DNA of 64,000 nt from GWA1-54-10 sp964349675 (GCA_964349675.1 CAYGHD010000002.1:1-64000), one strand, 5' to 3'; shown: positions 9,296 to 18,046, counted from the stretch's first letter. Notes: generated by a model not told the origin, from the letters alone. Numbers and translations: made by a program.

Positions 9296-10546
9296 CTAGT
9301 GTTTAAGGAAAAAAGCGGCAAGTGCGTCTGCGGCGAGCTTTGTCTCTTGCCCGGTTTTGAGGTCGCGTACGGCAAAGATGCCTGTCCGCAACTCGTCGTC
9401 GCCCATAACCAACAAATAGGGGATGGTGTGTTTTGAGGCGGCTTTTATCTGGTCAGCGAGTTTTTTGTCGCCAAAGTCTAGTCCAACGTTTACTCCGCTT
9501 GTGCGCAGTGTTGTTGCCAGCGCAAGCCCATCGTTGAGTAGTGCAGGGTTGGTGAGCGCGATATAGACGTCAGTATGCGGCGCGTATGCGGGCAACAGGC
9601 CGCGCACAGCTAAAAAGTCTTGGATGGTTACGTCACCCATGCCAAACCCCACTCCCGCGATAGGTTCGTCGTCAAAAAGTGCAGTCAGGTTGTCATAGCG
9701 TCCGCCACCAAAGAGCGAGCGGTTGTTGTCTTTGTGCGTATCAAACACTTCAAACACCACGCCGGTGTAGTAGTTAAACCCGCGCACCACGCTGGTGTCG
9801 AACTCAACATTGGTAATATCCAAGGTTTTGAGATGCGCCATTGTCTCTGCCACATCTGCGGGTGCATTTGCTGCAGAGAGTCTCTCAAGTGGAACGCCAA
9901 ATGCAGCGAGCTCCGCTTTAAACTCCTCCGCGGGCATTTTTGCGCGACGGTCGAGCAGATACAAAAAACGTCCACGCGACTCTTCGGGGAGAGAATACTC
10001 ATCCATCAGCGCGTTTAAAAATGCACGGCTACTTATTTTGATGACAAAGTCGTCTTTCTTTGCGCCAAAGGCCGCCATTACTGTTGCTGCAAGGGCTATG
10101 ACCTCGGCCTCGGCTGCTTTGGACGCCGAGCCAAAGATGTCGACATTTAACTGCCAATGTTCGCGCAAGCGGCCACGCTGCGGGCGCTCGTAGCGAAAGA
10201 CGTTGGGTATAGAGAAAAGGCGGAGCGGGAAGCCAAGCTCGCGCCGTTTACCGGCAACCATGCGGGCGACCGAAGGAGTCATCTCAGGGCGGAGCGTTAC
10301 TTCGCGGCCGCCGCGGTCGGTAAAGGTGTAGGTTTGGTCATTTACGATTTCCTCATTATCGCTGCCTTTTGCGCGATACAGCTCGGCTGGCTCTAGAACA
10401 GACGCGTGGTATTCGACATAGCCAAATCGCTCTGCGACGCCGCGGCAGGTGCTGATGATGTAATTTAAAAACGCCTGGTCTTCGGGGTAAAAGTCGCGGA
10501 CGCCCTTATACGGCTCAACGGAAAGTTTATTTTTTTTGCTGCTCAT
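9296..10546 (-). CDS. hisS: Histidyl-tRNA synthetase
   Basis: A class II aminoacyl-tRNA synthetase charging tRNA-His, 416 residues, the usual length. Class II motif 2 is in FSIPNVFRYERPQRGRLREH, the histidine-specific segment is GFNYYTGVVFEVF, and motif 3 is in GGGRYDNL with GVGFGMGD. The C-terminal anticodon-binding domain follows (about residues 325-416). The start region faces truB, and the two divergent promoters overlap within 26 bp. Confidence 0.96.
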   Translation of the reverse strand: MSSKKNKLSVEPYKGVRDFYPEDQAFLNYIISTCRGVAERFGYVEYHASVLEPAELYRAKGSDNEEIVNDQTYTFTDRGGREVTLRPEMTPSVARMVAGKRRELGFPLRLFSIPNVFRYERPQRGRLREHWQLNVDIFGSASKAAEAEVIALAATVMAAFGAKKDDFVIKISSRAFLNALMDEYSLPEESRGRFLYLLDRRAKMPAEEFKAELAAFGVPLERLSAANAPADVAETMAHLKTLDITNVEFDTSVVRGFNYYTGVVFEVFDTHKDNNRSLFGGGRYDNLTALFDDEPIAGVGFGMGDVTIQDFLAVRGLLPAYAPHTDVYIALTNPALLNDGLALATTLRTSGVNVGLDFGDKKLADQIKAASKHTIPYLLVMGDDELRTGIFAVRDLKTGQETKLAADALAAFFLKH

Positions 10547-10558
10547 AGGATTATCTAG

Positions 10559-10564
10559 TATTCT
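10559..10564 (+). promoter_or_regulatory. -10 hexamer TATTCT of truB
   Basis: TATTCT ends 7 nt before the truB ATG at 10572 and decides that start over an in-frame ATG 36 nt upstream, which would lie before the promoter and antisense to the start of hisS. Confidence 0.6.
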
Positions 10565-10571
10565 AGCAGAA

Positions 10572-11390
10572 ATGCCTCAAGAAAACAGGGAGACAAAAAA
10601 AGAGCCTATGGTCACTCCGCGCACGGTGGGGGGCAAGGTACTTAACCTCTACAAACAAGCGGGAGAGACACCACGCGAGCGCTTGGAGCGTTTGCGTGCA
10701 CAAAAGCCAGAGTACGCGCATGAGGTGCTTTCATACGCAGGCCGCTTGGACCCAATGGCCGAGGGGATACTCATTACGCTCGTTGGGTCGGCCAACAAAA
10801 TGCGCGAGGCATATTTAGACATGGATAAAGAGTACGTATTGGACGTGCTGTTTGGATTTTCAACCGATACGTATGACCTGTTGGGGCGAGTGATGGAAAG
10901 CGGTGATGCAAGTGGGCTCCGCAAAGCACAGCTTGAAAAAGAATTGAACGAGTTTCGCGGACGATTTTCGCAAGAGTATCCGCCATTTTCATCTAAAACC
11001 GTGGAGGGGAAGTCTTTGTTTGAGTGGGCGCGCGGCGGGCTCATCGGCACCCTGGTGATGCCGCGCAAAACAGTGACGATTTATGACATCACGCTGGAGC
11101 ATGTCTACAAAATTAAAGAAAAAGATTTACTTACTTATATTGAAACGTCGATAGATAAAATCCAAGGAGACTTCCGGCAAGAAGAAATTTTGCGGCTGTG
11201 GAACCGCAACTTGCGCAAAGAGGGTGACCGCACCTTCCCCTGCGCGACCATCAAAATTTCCTGCTCGAGCGGTACCTACGCGCGCTCTATTGCCCACACC
11301 ATGGGGCAAGATTTGGGCGTCCCGGCCCTGGCGCTCCACATTTTACGCACCAAAGTAGGGGACTATGACGTTTCAAAAAGCTTGAAATAA
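10572..11390 (+). CDS. truB: tRNA pseudouridine-55 synthase
   Basis: This enzyme isomerises U55 in the T-loop of tRNAs. The catalytic motif with the Asp nucleophile is AGRLDPMAEGILI, and the following KEYVLDVLFGFSTDTYDLLG and SSGTYARSIAHTMGQDLG are typical TruB segments. It has 272 residues. The insert around KIKEKDLLTYIETSIDKIQGD is longer than in E. coli. It is followed directly by a strong bidirectional terminator. Confidence 0.92.
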   Translation: MPQENRETKKEPMVTPRTVGGKVLNLYKQAGETPRERLERLRAQKPEYAHEVLSYAGRLDPMAEGILITLVGSANKMREAYLDMDKEYVLDVLFGFSTDTYDLLGRVMESGDASGLRKAQLEKELNEFRGRFSQEYPPFSSKTVEGKSLFEWARGGLIGTLVMPRKTVTIYDITLEHVYKIKEKDLLTYIETSIDKIQGDFRQEEILRLWNRNLRKEGDRTFPCATIKISCSSGTYARSIAHTMGQDLGVPALALHILRTKVGDYDVSKSLK

Positions 11391-11397
11391 AAATAGC

Positions 11398-11430
11398 AAA
11401 ACCCCCGTAAGTCCGACTTACGGGGGTTTT
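11398..11430. terminator. Bidirectional intrinsic terminator truB/nrdB
   Basis: A 15-bp stem (AAAACCCCCGTAAGT with its complement) and a 3-nt loop, with T-rich sequence on both sides, lies between the convergent truB and nrdB. Confidence 0.92.
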
Positions 11431-11442
11431 CTTTTTAGTAGT

Positions 11443-12435
11443 TTACCAATCCAACTCTCCAGTCTTGTACTCAGTAACGCGAGTCTCGAAGAAGTTCTTC
11501 TCTTTTGGCATATCGATAATCTCCGACATCCAAGGGAAGGGGTTGTCTTTGTGGTACTGGCGCTCCAAACCAATGCGCTCGAGGCGGCGGTCGGCAACAT
11601 GCTCAACGTATTGCTTAACGGTTGTTGGGGTAAGGCCAACGATGCCTCTCGGGAGTGCGTCGTCTGCATATTTTTTCTCCAATTCAACGCCGCGCATGAT
11701 GTTGTCGGTCAGCTCCTTTTTAAATTCTGGAGTCCAGATCTCCGGATTTTCTTGCACAATGGTGTTGATGAGGTCGGCGCCAAAGGCCAAGTGTACCGAC
11801 TCGTCGCGCAAAATAAACTGGAACTGCTCGCCCACACCTACCATGCGGCTTTTGCGTAGCATCGACAGCATCATCACAAACCCGGCGTAGAAGAAGATGC
11901 CTTCCATAATGACGTAGTAGCCAACCAGGTCGTGCACAAAGCGTTTAATATTTTCAGGCCCTTCAGTCGTAAAGCCCGGGTCAAATACGTTTTTGGTCAT
12001 CTCGACCACAAAGTCATCCTTCTCTTTTATCGACGGAACGTTTTCGTACATCTTGTAGATCTCGTCGGGGTTGAGTCCGAGCGTGTCGCAGCAGTAGATA
12101 AATGTGTCGGTGTGTACCGCCTCTTCATACGCTTGGCGCAAAATGTATTGCCGTGCTTCGGGGTTGGTGATGTGGCGGTAAATCGCCAGCACCAGGTTGT
12201 TGGCAGTCAAAGACTCAGCGGTAGAGAAAAATCCAAGGTTCCACAAAATCATGCGACGCTCGTCTTCGCTCAGTGCGCCGGGCTTCTTCCACAACTCCAC
12301 ATCTTGCTGCATGGACACCTCTTCGGGTACCCAGTTGTTGGCAACACCTTTTTTGTAGTGGGTACGCGCCCACTTGTACTTCATTGGGAGGATTTTGTTC
12401 GGATCGGTTGTTGATGCGCCGTTGATGATACCCAT
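11443..12435 (-). CDS. nrdB: Ribonucleotide reductase beta subunit, class Ic type
   Basis: The 330-residue radical-generating subunit of aerobic class I ribonucleotide reductase. Metal ligands can be read as E74 (FFSTAESL), E105 and H108 (EEAVH), then the second-half Glu in VIMEGIFF and the pair in RDESVH. Two positions differ from the E. coli enzyme in the way seen in Chlamydia trachomatis. The first ligand is Glu rather than Asp, and the position of radical Tyr122 is phenylalanine (F112, in HTDTF). In Chlamydia these changes go with a Mn/Fe cofactor and no tyrosyl radical (class Ic). The spacing E74-E105-H108-F112 exactly matches. It partners with nrdA located about 0.8 kb upstream on the same strand. 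Confidence 0.93.
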   Translation of the reverse strand: MGIINGASTTDPNKILPMKYKWARTHYKKGVANNWVPEEVSMQQDVELWKKPGALSEDERRMILWNLGFFSTAESLTANNLVLAIYRHITNPEARQYILRQAYEEAVHTDTFIYCCDTLGLNPDEIYKMYENVPSIKEKDDFVVEMTKNVFDPGFTTEGPENIKRFVHDLVGYYVIMEGIFFYAGFVMMLSMLRKSRMVGVGEQFQFILRDESVHLAFGADLINTIVQENPEIWTPEFKKELTDNIMRGVELEKKYADDALPRGIVGLTPTTVKQYVEHVADRRLERIGLERQYHKDNPFPWMSEIIDMPKEKNFFETRVTEYKTGELDW

Positions 12436-12571
12436 AATCTAGTGAGTGAGCGAATAAAAGTTTACTTTTAACTCAGTATTTCTGTTAGCTGACATCTTTA
12501 TTGTATTGGCGAGGTAGGTAATCGACAAGGTTTTTCAGCACGAAACCCTTTTTCTAGAGCGCTGTATAGGG

Positions 12572-12600
12572 TTGACAAAATAACTAAAATAGTATATAAT
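12572..12600 (+). promoter_or_regulatory. Consensus promoter TTGACA-17-TATAAT
   Basis: A perfect -35 (12572-12577) and a perfect -10 (12595-12600) are separated by 17 bp. They drive the small gene at 12632 with a 5' UTR of about 25 nt. The ATG at 12599 lies inside the -10 and cannot be the start. Confidence 0.88.
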
Positions 12601-12631
12601 GAGCGCAGGACTGAGTTTTTGGAGAAAGAAG

Positions 12632-12865
12632 ATGCTCCCAGATAGTGGCTTTCGGTCAGTGATTAACCGCTTAGCGCAGCCTGAAGAAGGTTGGAGATTC
12701 AAAGGCTACCGACTACACAATCGGACGGTCTGCGAATTTTATGCCTTTTTTGAGACGGGTTCGCCTGACGGTTACGATAAAGAAACGTGTAGCCGAATGG
12801 CGCGCAATGCCGGCGGCCAAAAGGCCGAAGAAATGCAATACGCACTACTGCACTGGCCTCAATAA
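12632..12865 (+). CDS. Small hypothetical protein (SD-led cassette)
   Basis: I do not recognise this 77-residue protein. It is soluble, with aromatic-rich stretches (EGWRFKGYRLHNRTVCEFYAF), two cysteines and a C-terminal helix, and shows no known motif. The start is set by a GGAG Shine-Dalgarno sequence 7 nt upstream and by the consensus promoter before it. It is a single-gene unit with its own promoter and hairpin terminator, placed between nrdB and a coiled-coil gene. Confidence 0.65.
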   Translation: MLPDSGFRSVINRLAQPEEGWRFKGYRLHNRTVCEFYAFFETGSPDGYDKETCSRMARNAGGQKAEEMQYALLHWPQ

Positions 12866-12876
12866 GTTAGTGCAAC

Positions 12877-12901
12877 ACCCCGTCATCGAAAGATGCCGGG
12901 T
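12877..12901 (+). terminator. Hairpin terminator of the small cassette gene
   Basis: A stem of ACCC...CATC with GATG...CGGGT around a GAAA tetraloop starts 11 nt after the stop codon. The following T-content is moderate. Confidence 0.55.
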
Positions 12902-12908
12902 TTGTTAG

Positions 12909-13193
12909 TTATTGCTCCAATTTCATCAACCTTCTGCTGTGGGTTTCGAGTGTGCGGTGTTGTTTGTAGATTGATTTGCCAACCGCAACTACATCCTCTT
13001 TTAACATTTTTATATCCTTGCTCGTTTCTTGCTGCTCAATTTTAATGTCGCGGATTTCTTTACTCATGAGATGCAATTGGCCGTTCACGAGTTCGAATCG
13101 TTTCTCCACCACCTCAAATTGGTGTTTAGTGAAGGTTATAAAGTCGGTCAGGACATTATAGACCTCTGTTATTGTACGTTCTTTCCTTGCCAT
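12909..13193 (-). CDS. Coiled-coil hypothetical protein
   Basis: A 94-residue, highly charged, almost wholly helical protein with heptad-like spacing (VEKRFELVNGQLHLMSKEIRDIK and onward), without membrane segments. Small coiled-coil proteins of this kind are common in CPR genomes and have no assigned function. A TATAAT -10 lies 9 nt before the ATG. It lies between nrdA and nrdB on the same strand but has its own promoter, so a link to ribonucleotide reduction is not implied. Confidence 0.7.
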   Translation of the reverse strand: MARKERTITEVYNVLTDFITFTKHQFEVVEKRFELVNGQLHLMSKEIRDIKIEQQETSKDIKMLKEDVVAVGKSIYKQHRTLETHSRRLMKLEQ

Positions 13194-13202
13194 ATTTTTT
13201 TA

Positions 13203-13208
13203 ATTATA
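13203..13208 (-). promoter_or_regulatory. -10 hexamer TATAAT of the coiled-coil gene
   Basis: An extended TG-TATAAT on the minus strand ends 9 nt before the ATG at 13193. No Shine-Dalgarno sequence is present. Confidence 0.6.
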
Positions 13209-13224
13209 CAGCTAGTAATCTGTC

Positions 13225-16200
13225 TCAGGCCGAGCAGCTTTCGCAAACTTCACCGATCATTTCTATCTTTGGACGCACCGTGCCTTTGTTTTTAGCGGCT
13301 TCTTCAGCAAGGAGTTTGGCAAGGCGGTTTTCTGATACTTGGGCAAGCGAGGTGTCCGCAAAGACGGGTGCTGCGGTTTGCGCCACTGCCAGAGGCGTTT
13401 CGCGCGCTACAGAGGCGGTCAGCATCGGGGTGCTCTGTGGGCGGGGCGCTTCAGCAAAAGCCATCTCGCCTTGGGCGTTCATCATGAGGGGCGAAGGTAT
13501 AGAGCCGCTGAGTGGGCTGTGTGCAGCTTCAGTAATGGTCACAATTTCCTCGATGGTGACGGTGGCCATGCCGTTGCTGACACTTGCGTCAGTTTTTGAG
13601 GTGCCACCGAACTTTTGCAGGTTTATGGTCGACTTTTCGATGCGGGATGCGCCCATGGTGCGCAGGTAGTACGTTGTCTTAAGTCCCAGTGCCCAGGCGT
13701 ATTGGTAAATCTCTGAAAGTACTTTGCCCGAGGTGCCGCTGTAGAAGATGTTGAGCGACTGCGACTGGTCTATCCAGCGGCCGCGGTAGGCAGCTGCTTT
13801 GATGAGCCACTGTGGGTCAATCTCGAAGACTTCTTTATATTTGGCACGCAGCGCAGGGGGGATCTCCGCTATTTCTTGGATGCTGCCGTCGTAGAATTTG
13901 ATTTTCTCCAGCATATCCATATTCCACAGTCCAAGGCGCTTCAGGTCTTCAACCAAAAACTCGTTCACGATCATAAAGTCGCCCGCCATGTTGGACTTTA
14001 CGTACAGGTTTTTGTATATGGGTTCAATGGTTGGGTAGCAGCCGGCAATGTTTGCGGTTGATGCGGTTGGCGCATTTGCCATGGTGTTTGAGTTACGCAT
14101 GCCCCACGTGCGCACCGCTTCGCGCACTAGGCGCCAATCCAAGCTCTCTGCGCGAGGTACGTCGATGCGGATGCCGCGCTCTTGCTCGAGCAATGCAAGG
14201 GTGTCTTGCGGCAAAATGCCGCGATCCCATTTGGAACCTTTGTACGACTCGTACGTACCGCGCTCTTTTGCAAGGAGTGCCGACGAGAGGATGGTGTGGT
14301 ACGCAATGACCTCCATACTTTCGTCAGAAAAGCGGACGGCTGCATCTGAGTCAAAATTAATGTCCAGTTTGTAGAGCGCGTCCTGGAGCCCGCGGAGTCC
14401 CAGCCCCACAGGGCGGTGGCGCATGTTTGAGTTGCGGGTTTTGTCGGTTGGGTAGAAGTTAACGTCAATGACGTTGTCGAGCATGCGCATCGCAACAGGC
14501 ACCACGCGGGCTACCAAGTCGCGGTCAAAGGCGCCGTGGCGTACAAAGCTCGACATATTGATTGAGCCTAGGTTGCAGACAGCCGTCTCCTCGTTGGGGC
14601 TTGAGTTGAGGGTTATCTCGGTGCACAGGTTGCTGGAGTGGACGACGCCAACGTGGTCTTGCGGGCTGCGGACGTTGCTTGGGTCCTTCCACGTTATCCA
14701 TGGGTGGCCTGTCTCAAACAACATGGTGATGTGTTTGCGCCACAGGTCAGCAGCGCGCACGCGCTTAAACATCGGCATCTTGCCTTCGTCAGAGAGGCGC
14801 TCATATTCTGCGTAGCGCTCTTCAAACTTGCGGCCATATATCTCATGCAGGTCGGGCACATCAGAAGGTGAAAAGAGCGTCCAGTAGCCATCCTCTGCCA
14901 AACGCTTCATAAAGAGGTCGGGGATCCACGTTGCCGTGTTAAGGTCGTGTGCGCGGCGGCGTTCGTCGCCGGTATTTTTGCGCAGCTCGATAAAGTCTTC
15001 AATGTCAGCGTGCCAATACTCCAAGTACACTGCCTGGGCGCCACGGCGGCGGCCTGAGCGGTTGATTGAAATGGTGACGTCGTTTGCGATTTTGAGGAAG
15101 GGGATGACACCCTGGCTTTCTACCCCTGTAGTCTTAACCAGCGAGCCCGTTGCGCGCACGTTTGTCCAGTCGGTGCCAAGGCCGCCAGCATACTTCAACA
15201 ACTGCGCGCCGTCTGAATATTCGCGGAAGATGGCGTGCAGGTCGTCGCCCACCGTAGCCAAAAAGCATGATGACAGTTGGGGGAGTTTGAGCCCTGCGTG
15301 GTAGAGCGTAGGGGACGAGGGGGTGTAGTACATAGCCGACATCACCTCATAAAACTCAACAGCATAGCGCTCTCTGTCTTCGGGCGTCTTTTCTGCCAAG
15401 GCGCAGCCCATTGCAACGCGCATCCAGAATATCTGCGGAGTCTCAAGGAGTTTGCGGGTGCCGTGCTCTTTGGACAGGTAGTTTGCCTGTAGCGTCTGCA
15501 ACCCAAGGTAGCGGAAGTCACGGTCGCGCTCGACAATCAGCGAGTCAGCGAGTTTTGCAAGGTCAAAGTCGAGCATGCGGGGGTCAAACTGGCCTATCTC
15601 AACGCCGCGATGGATAGTCTTGATGAAAGCATTTTTATGCACCTCCTCAAGCTTAGTGAAGTCCATTTCGCCAAATACTTCTTTATAGAGCGACTGGAGC
15701 AAAAGCCGTGCTGCAACGGTAGAGTGTGCTGGGTCGCGCTCGATCATCGAGCGCACCACCATAATCAAAACGTCATGGATGTCTTTGGTCTTCATCTGGT
15801 CGTACATCTCTGCGCGGACACGGCCGATGATTGCGGGCACGTCTATCACGCGCTCCAGCCCTTCCGCGGCGCGCAAGAGGGTGCGGGTGAGTTTACTCTC
15901 ACTAAATGCCTCTTTTGACCCATCCCGCTTGGTAATGAGGAGTGTATTTTCTATAATTTTTTCAATAACCTCCTCCTTTTTCTCTTCGCGGAGCTTGTTA
16001 TGCTCGTAGCGGTAAATGATGTAGGATTTTGCGACGTTAAAGTAACCCCGCTCCATCAAAGCAGTCTCTACGAGGTCTTGAATATCTTCGACGCTGGGGA
16101 TAAACGCGGTCGTGCCAAACTTCATGTCGATAGCGTCGACCACGACGCGGGTGATGTCTATTGAGTCTGCGTCATGCGAGTCGCCTAAAACCGCGGCAAA

Positions 16201-16287
16201 GGCTTTTTGTATGGCCACCGTGACTTTGTCAGGATGAAAATCGACAATCTCTCCGTTTCGTTTTTTGATTTTTTGGGTGATGGCCAT
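13225..16287 (-). CDS. nrdA: Ribonucleotide reductase alpha subunit
   Basis: The catalytic subunit, about 1020 residues. Two ATP-cone regulatory domains precede the barrel (about residues 1-95 and 105-195). Catalytic residues are visible: the redox Cys in LSSCFLATVGDD, the N-C-E triad in NLCTEITLNSS, and the partner Cys in TAVCNLGSINM. The C-terminal shuttle cysteines are in VCESCSA. Long class Ic alpha subunits with several ATP cones also occur in Chlamydia, fitting the Phe-type NrdB. The start at MAITQKIKKRNG is chosen because the promoter -10 at 16331-16336 excludes the longer upstream starts. Confidence 0.93.
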   Translation of the reverse strand: MAITQKIKKRNGEIVDFHPDKVTVAIQKAFAAVLGDSHDADSIDITRVVVDAIDMKFGTTAFIPSVEDIQDLVETALMERGYFNVAKSYIIYRYEHNKLREEKKEEVIEKIIENTLLITKRDGSKEAFSESKLTRTLLRAAEGLERVIDVPAIIGRVRAEMYDQMKTKDIHDVLIMVVRSMIERDPAHSTVAARLLLQSLYKEVFGEMDFTKLEEVHKNAFIKTIHRGVEIGQFDPRMLDFDLAKLADSLIVERDRDFRYLGLQTLQANYLSKEHGTRKLLETPQIFWMRVAMGCALAEKTPEDRERYAVEFYEVMSAMYYTPSSPTLYHAGLKLPQLSSCFLATVGDDLHAIFREYSDGAQLLKYAGGLGTDWTNVRATGSLVKTTGVESQGVIPFLKIANDVTISINRSGRRRGAQAVYLEYWHADIEDFIELRKNTGDERRRAHDLNTATWIPDLFMKRLAEDGYWTLFSPSDVPDLHEIYGRKFEERYAEYERLSDEGKMPMFKRVRAADLWRKHITMLFETGHPWITWKDPSNVRSPQDHVGVVHSSNLCTEITLNSSPNEETAVCNLGSINMSSFVRHGAFDRDLVARVVPVAMRMLDNVIDVNFYPTDKTRNSNMRHRPVGLGLRGLQDALYKLDINFDSDAAVRFSDESMEVIAYHTILSSALLAKERGTYESYKGSKWDRGILPQDTLALLEQERGIRIDVPRAESLDWRLVREAVRTWGMRNSNTMANAPTASTANIAGCYPTIEPIYKNLYVKSNMAGDFMIVNEFLVEDLKRLGLWNMDMLEKIKFYDGSIQEIAEIPPALRAKYKEVFEIDPQWLIKAAAYRGRWIDQSQSLNIFYSGTSGKVLSEIYQYAWALGLKTTYYLRTMGASRIEKSTINLQKFGGTSKTDASVSNGMATVTIEEIVTITEAAHSPLSGSIPSPLMMNAQGEMAFAEAPRPQSTPMLTASVARETPLAVAQTAAPVFADTSLAQVSENRLAKLLAEEAAKNKGTVRPKIEMIGEVCESCSA

Positions 16288-16330
16288 AGACGCGCGGCTT
16301 ACGTTAATAAATTGCCCTTGTGGGAAATAC

Positions 16331-16336
16331 ATTATA
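16331..16336 (-). promoter_or_regulatory. -10 hexamer TATAAT of nrdA
   Basis: TATAAT on the minus strand predicts a transcription start near 16324 and a 5' UTR of about 37 nt before the ATG at 16287. No obvious NrdR box pair was seen in this 342-nt intergenic stretch, which otherwise holds nothing I can name. Confidence 0.55.
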
Positions 16337-16629
16337 CCTCTGACTCGTGGCATCATGCCCTGTGCATAGCGAATCCGAGAACTTTTTATCAAAAAATCAA
16401 CTCTCTGAGGTAAAAAAGGACCAAAAGAATAAAATTTTACTCTTTATATCGCTTTTTTTGCGCAAAAATGAGCAACTTCTCCCACTTGCAACACATCTGC
16501 GTGGGTTGCGCCAAGTCTCCAGTGTGTCAAGGTAGCATGCGTTGGCGGGTGTGGACTGCGCAAGAGGCTATAGAAAACAATAAAGGTAGGGTACACTATA
16601 GGGCATTAGCCAGAGTAACGCATATATCC

Positions 16630-16785
16630 ATGGAAACTGAAGTAGCATACTGTGTTAAGTGTCGAGAGAAGCGAGACATGAAGGATCCTGCAGAGGTAGA
16701 GATGAAGGGTGGTCGCCGTGCGATGCAGGGCACTTGCTCGGTGTGCAGTACAAAAATGTTTAAGATCCTGGGCAAAGCAAAATAA
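16630..16785 (+). CDS. DUF5679-like small Cys protein
   Basis: A 51-residue protein with two CxxC pairs, YCVKCREKR and GTCSVCSTKMF, forming a likely zinc ribbon. The overall pattern, including MKDPAEVEMKGGRRAMQG between the pairs, matches the DUF5679 family, which is widespread in CPR and Chloroflexi and has no known function. A nucleic-acid or ribosome role would be plausible for such a ribbon but is not shown. It is a single gene followed by a long hairpin. Confidence 0.8.
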   Translation: METEVAYCVKCREKRDMKDPAEVEMKGGRRAMQGTCSVCSTKMFKILGKAK

Positions 16786-16806
16786 TTACAAGGAGCATGG
16801 GCGGCC

Positions 16807-16846
16807 GATAAGCCTCTTTCCACCAAATGCGTGGGAGGGGCTTATC
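16807..16846 (+). terminator. Long hairpin after the DUF5679 gene
   Basis: GATAAGCC and GGCTTATC pair across a further inner stem (CCAC with GTGG), giving a strong hairpin of about 40 nt. There is no U-run afterwards, so it may be a terminator or an mRNA 3' structure. Confidence 0.45.
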
Positions 16847-16875
16847 CGTTGCCTCTATCGACCTTTCCATCATCC

Positions 16876-17340
16876 ATGAAAGCAAAAACAACATATACTC
16901 CAGGACTTTTTGACCTTGCGGTGCGCCGCTCTACTGCGGGGCTCGGCCTTTTTACCAACAGCGCTATCCCAAAAGGGGCCTGCGTTATCGAATATGTTGG
17001 CCGCGTACTGTCTAAAGAAGAAGAATATTCGAGCCGGAGCAAATATTTATTTGAAGTAACCAAAACCAAAACCATTGACGGTGCGTCGCGGAGCAACACC
17101 GCACGGTATATCAACCACTCGTGCCGCCCAAACTGCGAAATTCGGATACGCGGAGGTCAGGTGTTTGTATTTGCAAAGCGCGCCATAGCGGCAGGAGAAG
17201 AGCTGTCATACGACTATGAGTCTGACTATTTTGATGCGTACATCAAACCAAAAGGCTGCCGCTGCGCTAAATGCAGTGCTACAGCACCAAAAACCAAAAC
17301 AACAACGCGACGAGTATCCGGTACACGCCAAACGGTATAA
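16876..17340 (+). CDS. SET-domain protein (lysine methyltransferase-like)
   Basis: A 154-residue protein that is nearly all SET domain. The SAM-binding start is GLGLFTNSAIPKG with EYVGRVLS, the pseudoknot motif is ARYINHSCRPNC, and the catalytic region is GEELSYDYESDYF. A post-SET-like GCRCAKC follows. Tyr and NHS residues needed for catalysis are present. SET proteins transfer methyl groups to protein lysines. In bacteria some modify chromatin-like or ribosomal proteins, others eukaryotic hosts; the substrate here is unknown. The tail is Lys/Thr/Arg rich. Its last 62 nt overlap the convergent uppP gene. The start is the first ATG after the upstream hairpin. Confidence 0.88.
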   Translation: MKAKTTYTPGLFDLAVRRSTAGLGLFTNSAIPKGACVIEYVGRVLSKEEEYSSRSKYLFEVTKTKTIDGASRSNTARYINHSCRPNCEIRIRGGQVFVFAKRAIAAGEELSYDYESDYFDAYIKPKGCRCAKCSATAPKTKTTTRRVSGTRQTV

Positions 17341-18046
17341 AGGTGTGGTGTTTAATCATGCGCAGCAGCCAGGTGATGCTTAAAAGCGCGACCACAAACG
17401 CGGTGACGTAGCCTACTGCTAAAGGGGCTATGTGCGCCGTGGTGAATGATTGGTAATTTTTGAGTACGTCTAAGCCCGTTGCGGCTGCCATGGTCGGTAC
17501 CGCCAAGAGGAATGAAAACTCTACAATCGTGTGCCGCCGCAGCCCCAGCAGCAGGCCGCCCACAATGGTCGCTGCCGAACGAGAGACTCCAGGGATTACA
17601 GCCAATGCTTGAAAGAGTCCGACCCCGAGCGCTTGAAGGTATCCAACTTGCTCCACCTCGCCCTCTTTGGCGGGACGCTCTTTGTGGAATAGTTCGAACA
17701 AAATAAGCACGGCACCGCCCAAGGCGAGCGCCCACAGCACTACCTGCTGGTTGCCCACAAGGTGTGCTTTGATGAAGGGGTAGAGCAGTAGCCCAATGAC
17801 CGCTGTGGGCATAAAGCCGACCGCCAGCCGCTTTAAAATTTCGATATCAAGGAACTGCCGCCAATACAGCGCCAACACCGCGCCAATGGCGCCAAGTTGT
17901 ATTGCAATTTCAAATGTTTTTACAAAGTCGCTCTGGGGCAGCCCAAGGAGGTGGCTGGCAAGGATGAGGTGGCCGGTTGAGGAGATGGGTAAAAACTCGG
18001 TAACACCCTCAACAACTCCCAGTATGAATGCTTGCAGCAAGTCCAT
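17279..18046 (-). CDS. uppP: Undecaprenyl-diphosphatase UppP/BacA
   Basis: An integral membrane enzyme of 255 residues that recycles undecaprenyl pyrophosphate, the lipid carrier for cell-wall synthesis. The family signatures are the N-terminal EGVTEFLPISSTGHL, with its catalytic Glu residues, and PGVSRSAATI in the middle. About eight membrane segments are evident. A TACAAT -10 lies 7 nt before the ATG. The 3' end runs 62 nt into the SET-domain gene. Confidence 0.95.
   Translation of the reverse strand: MDLLQAFILGVVEGVTEFLPISSTGHLILASHLLGLPQSDFVKTFEIAIQLGAIGAVLALYWRQFLDIEILKRLAVGFMPTAVIGLLLYPFIKAHLVGNQQVVLWALALGGAVLILFELFHKERPAKEGEVEQVGYLQALGVGLFQALAVIPGVSRSAATIVGGLLLGLRRHTIVEFSFLLAVPTMAAATGLDVLKNYQSFTTAHIAPLAVGYVTAFVVALLSITWLLRMIKHHTFIPFGVYRILVALLFWFLVL

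Noticed and set aside
12599..12631. Upstream ATG at 12599 as the start of the small gene
   Set aside because: This ATG lies within the -10 hexamer, so it would not be in the mRNA. The ATG at 12632 has a Shine-Dalgarno sequence at the right distance.
16288..16392. N-terminal extension of NrdA by 35 residues
   Set aside because: The extension crosses the TATAAT promoter and has no similarity to an ATP cone, so the start at 16287 is preferred.
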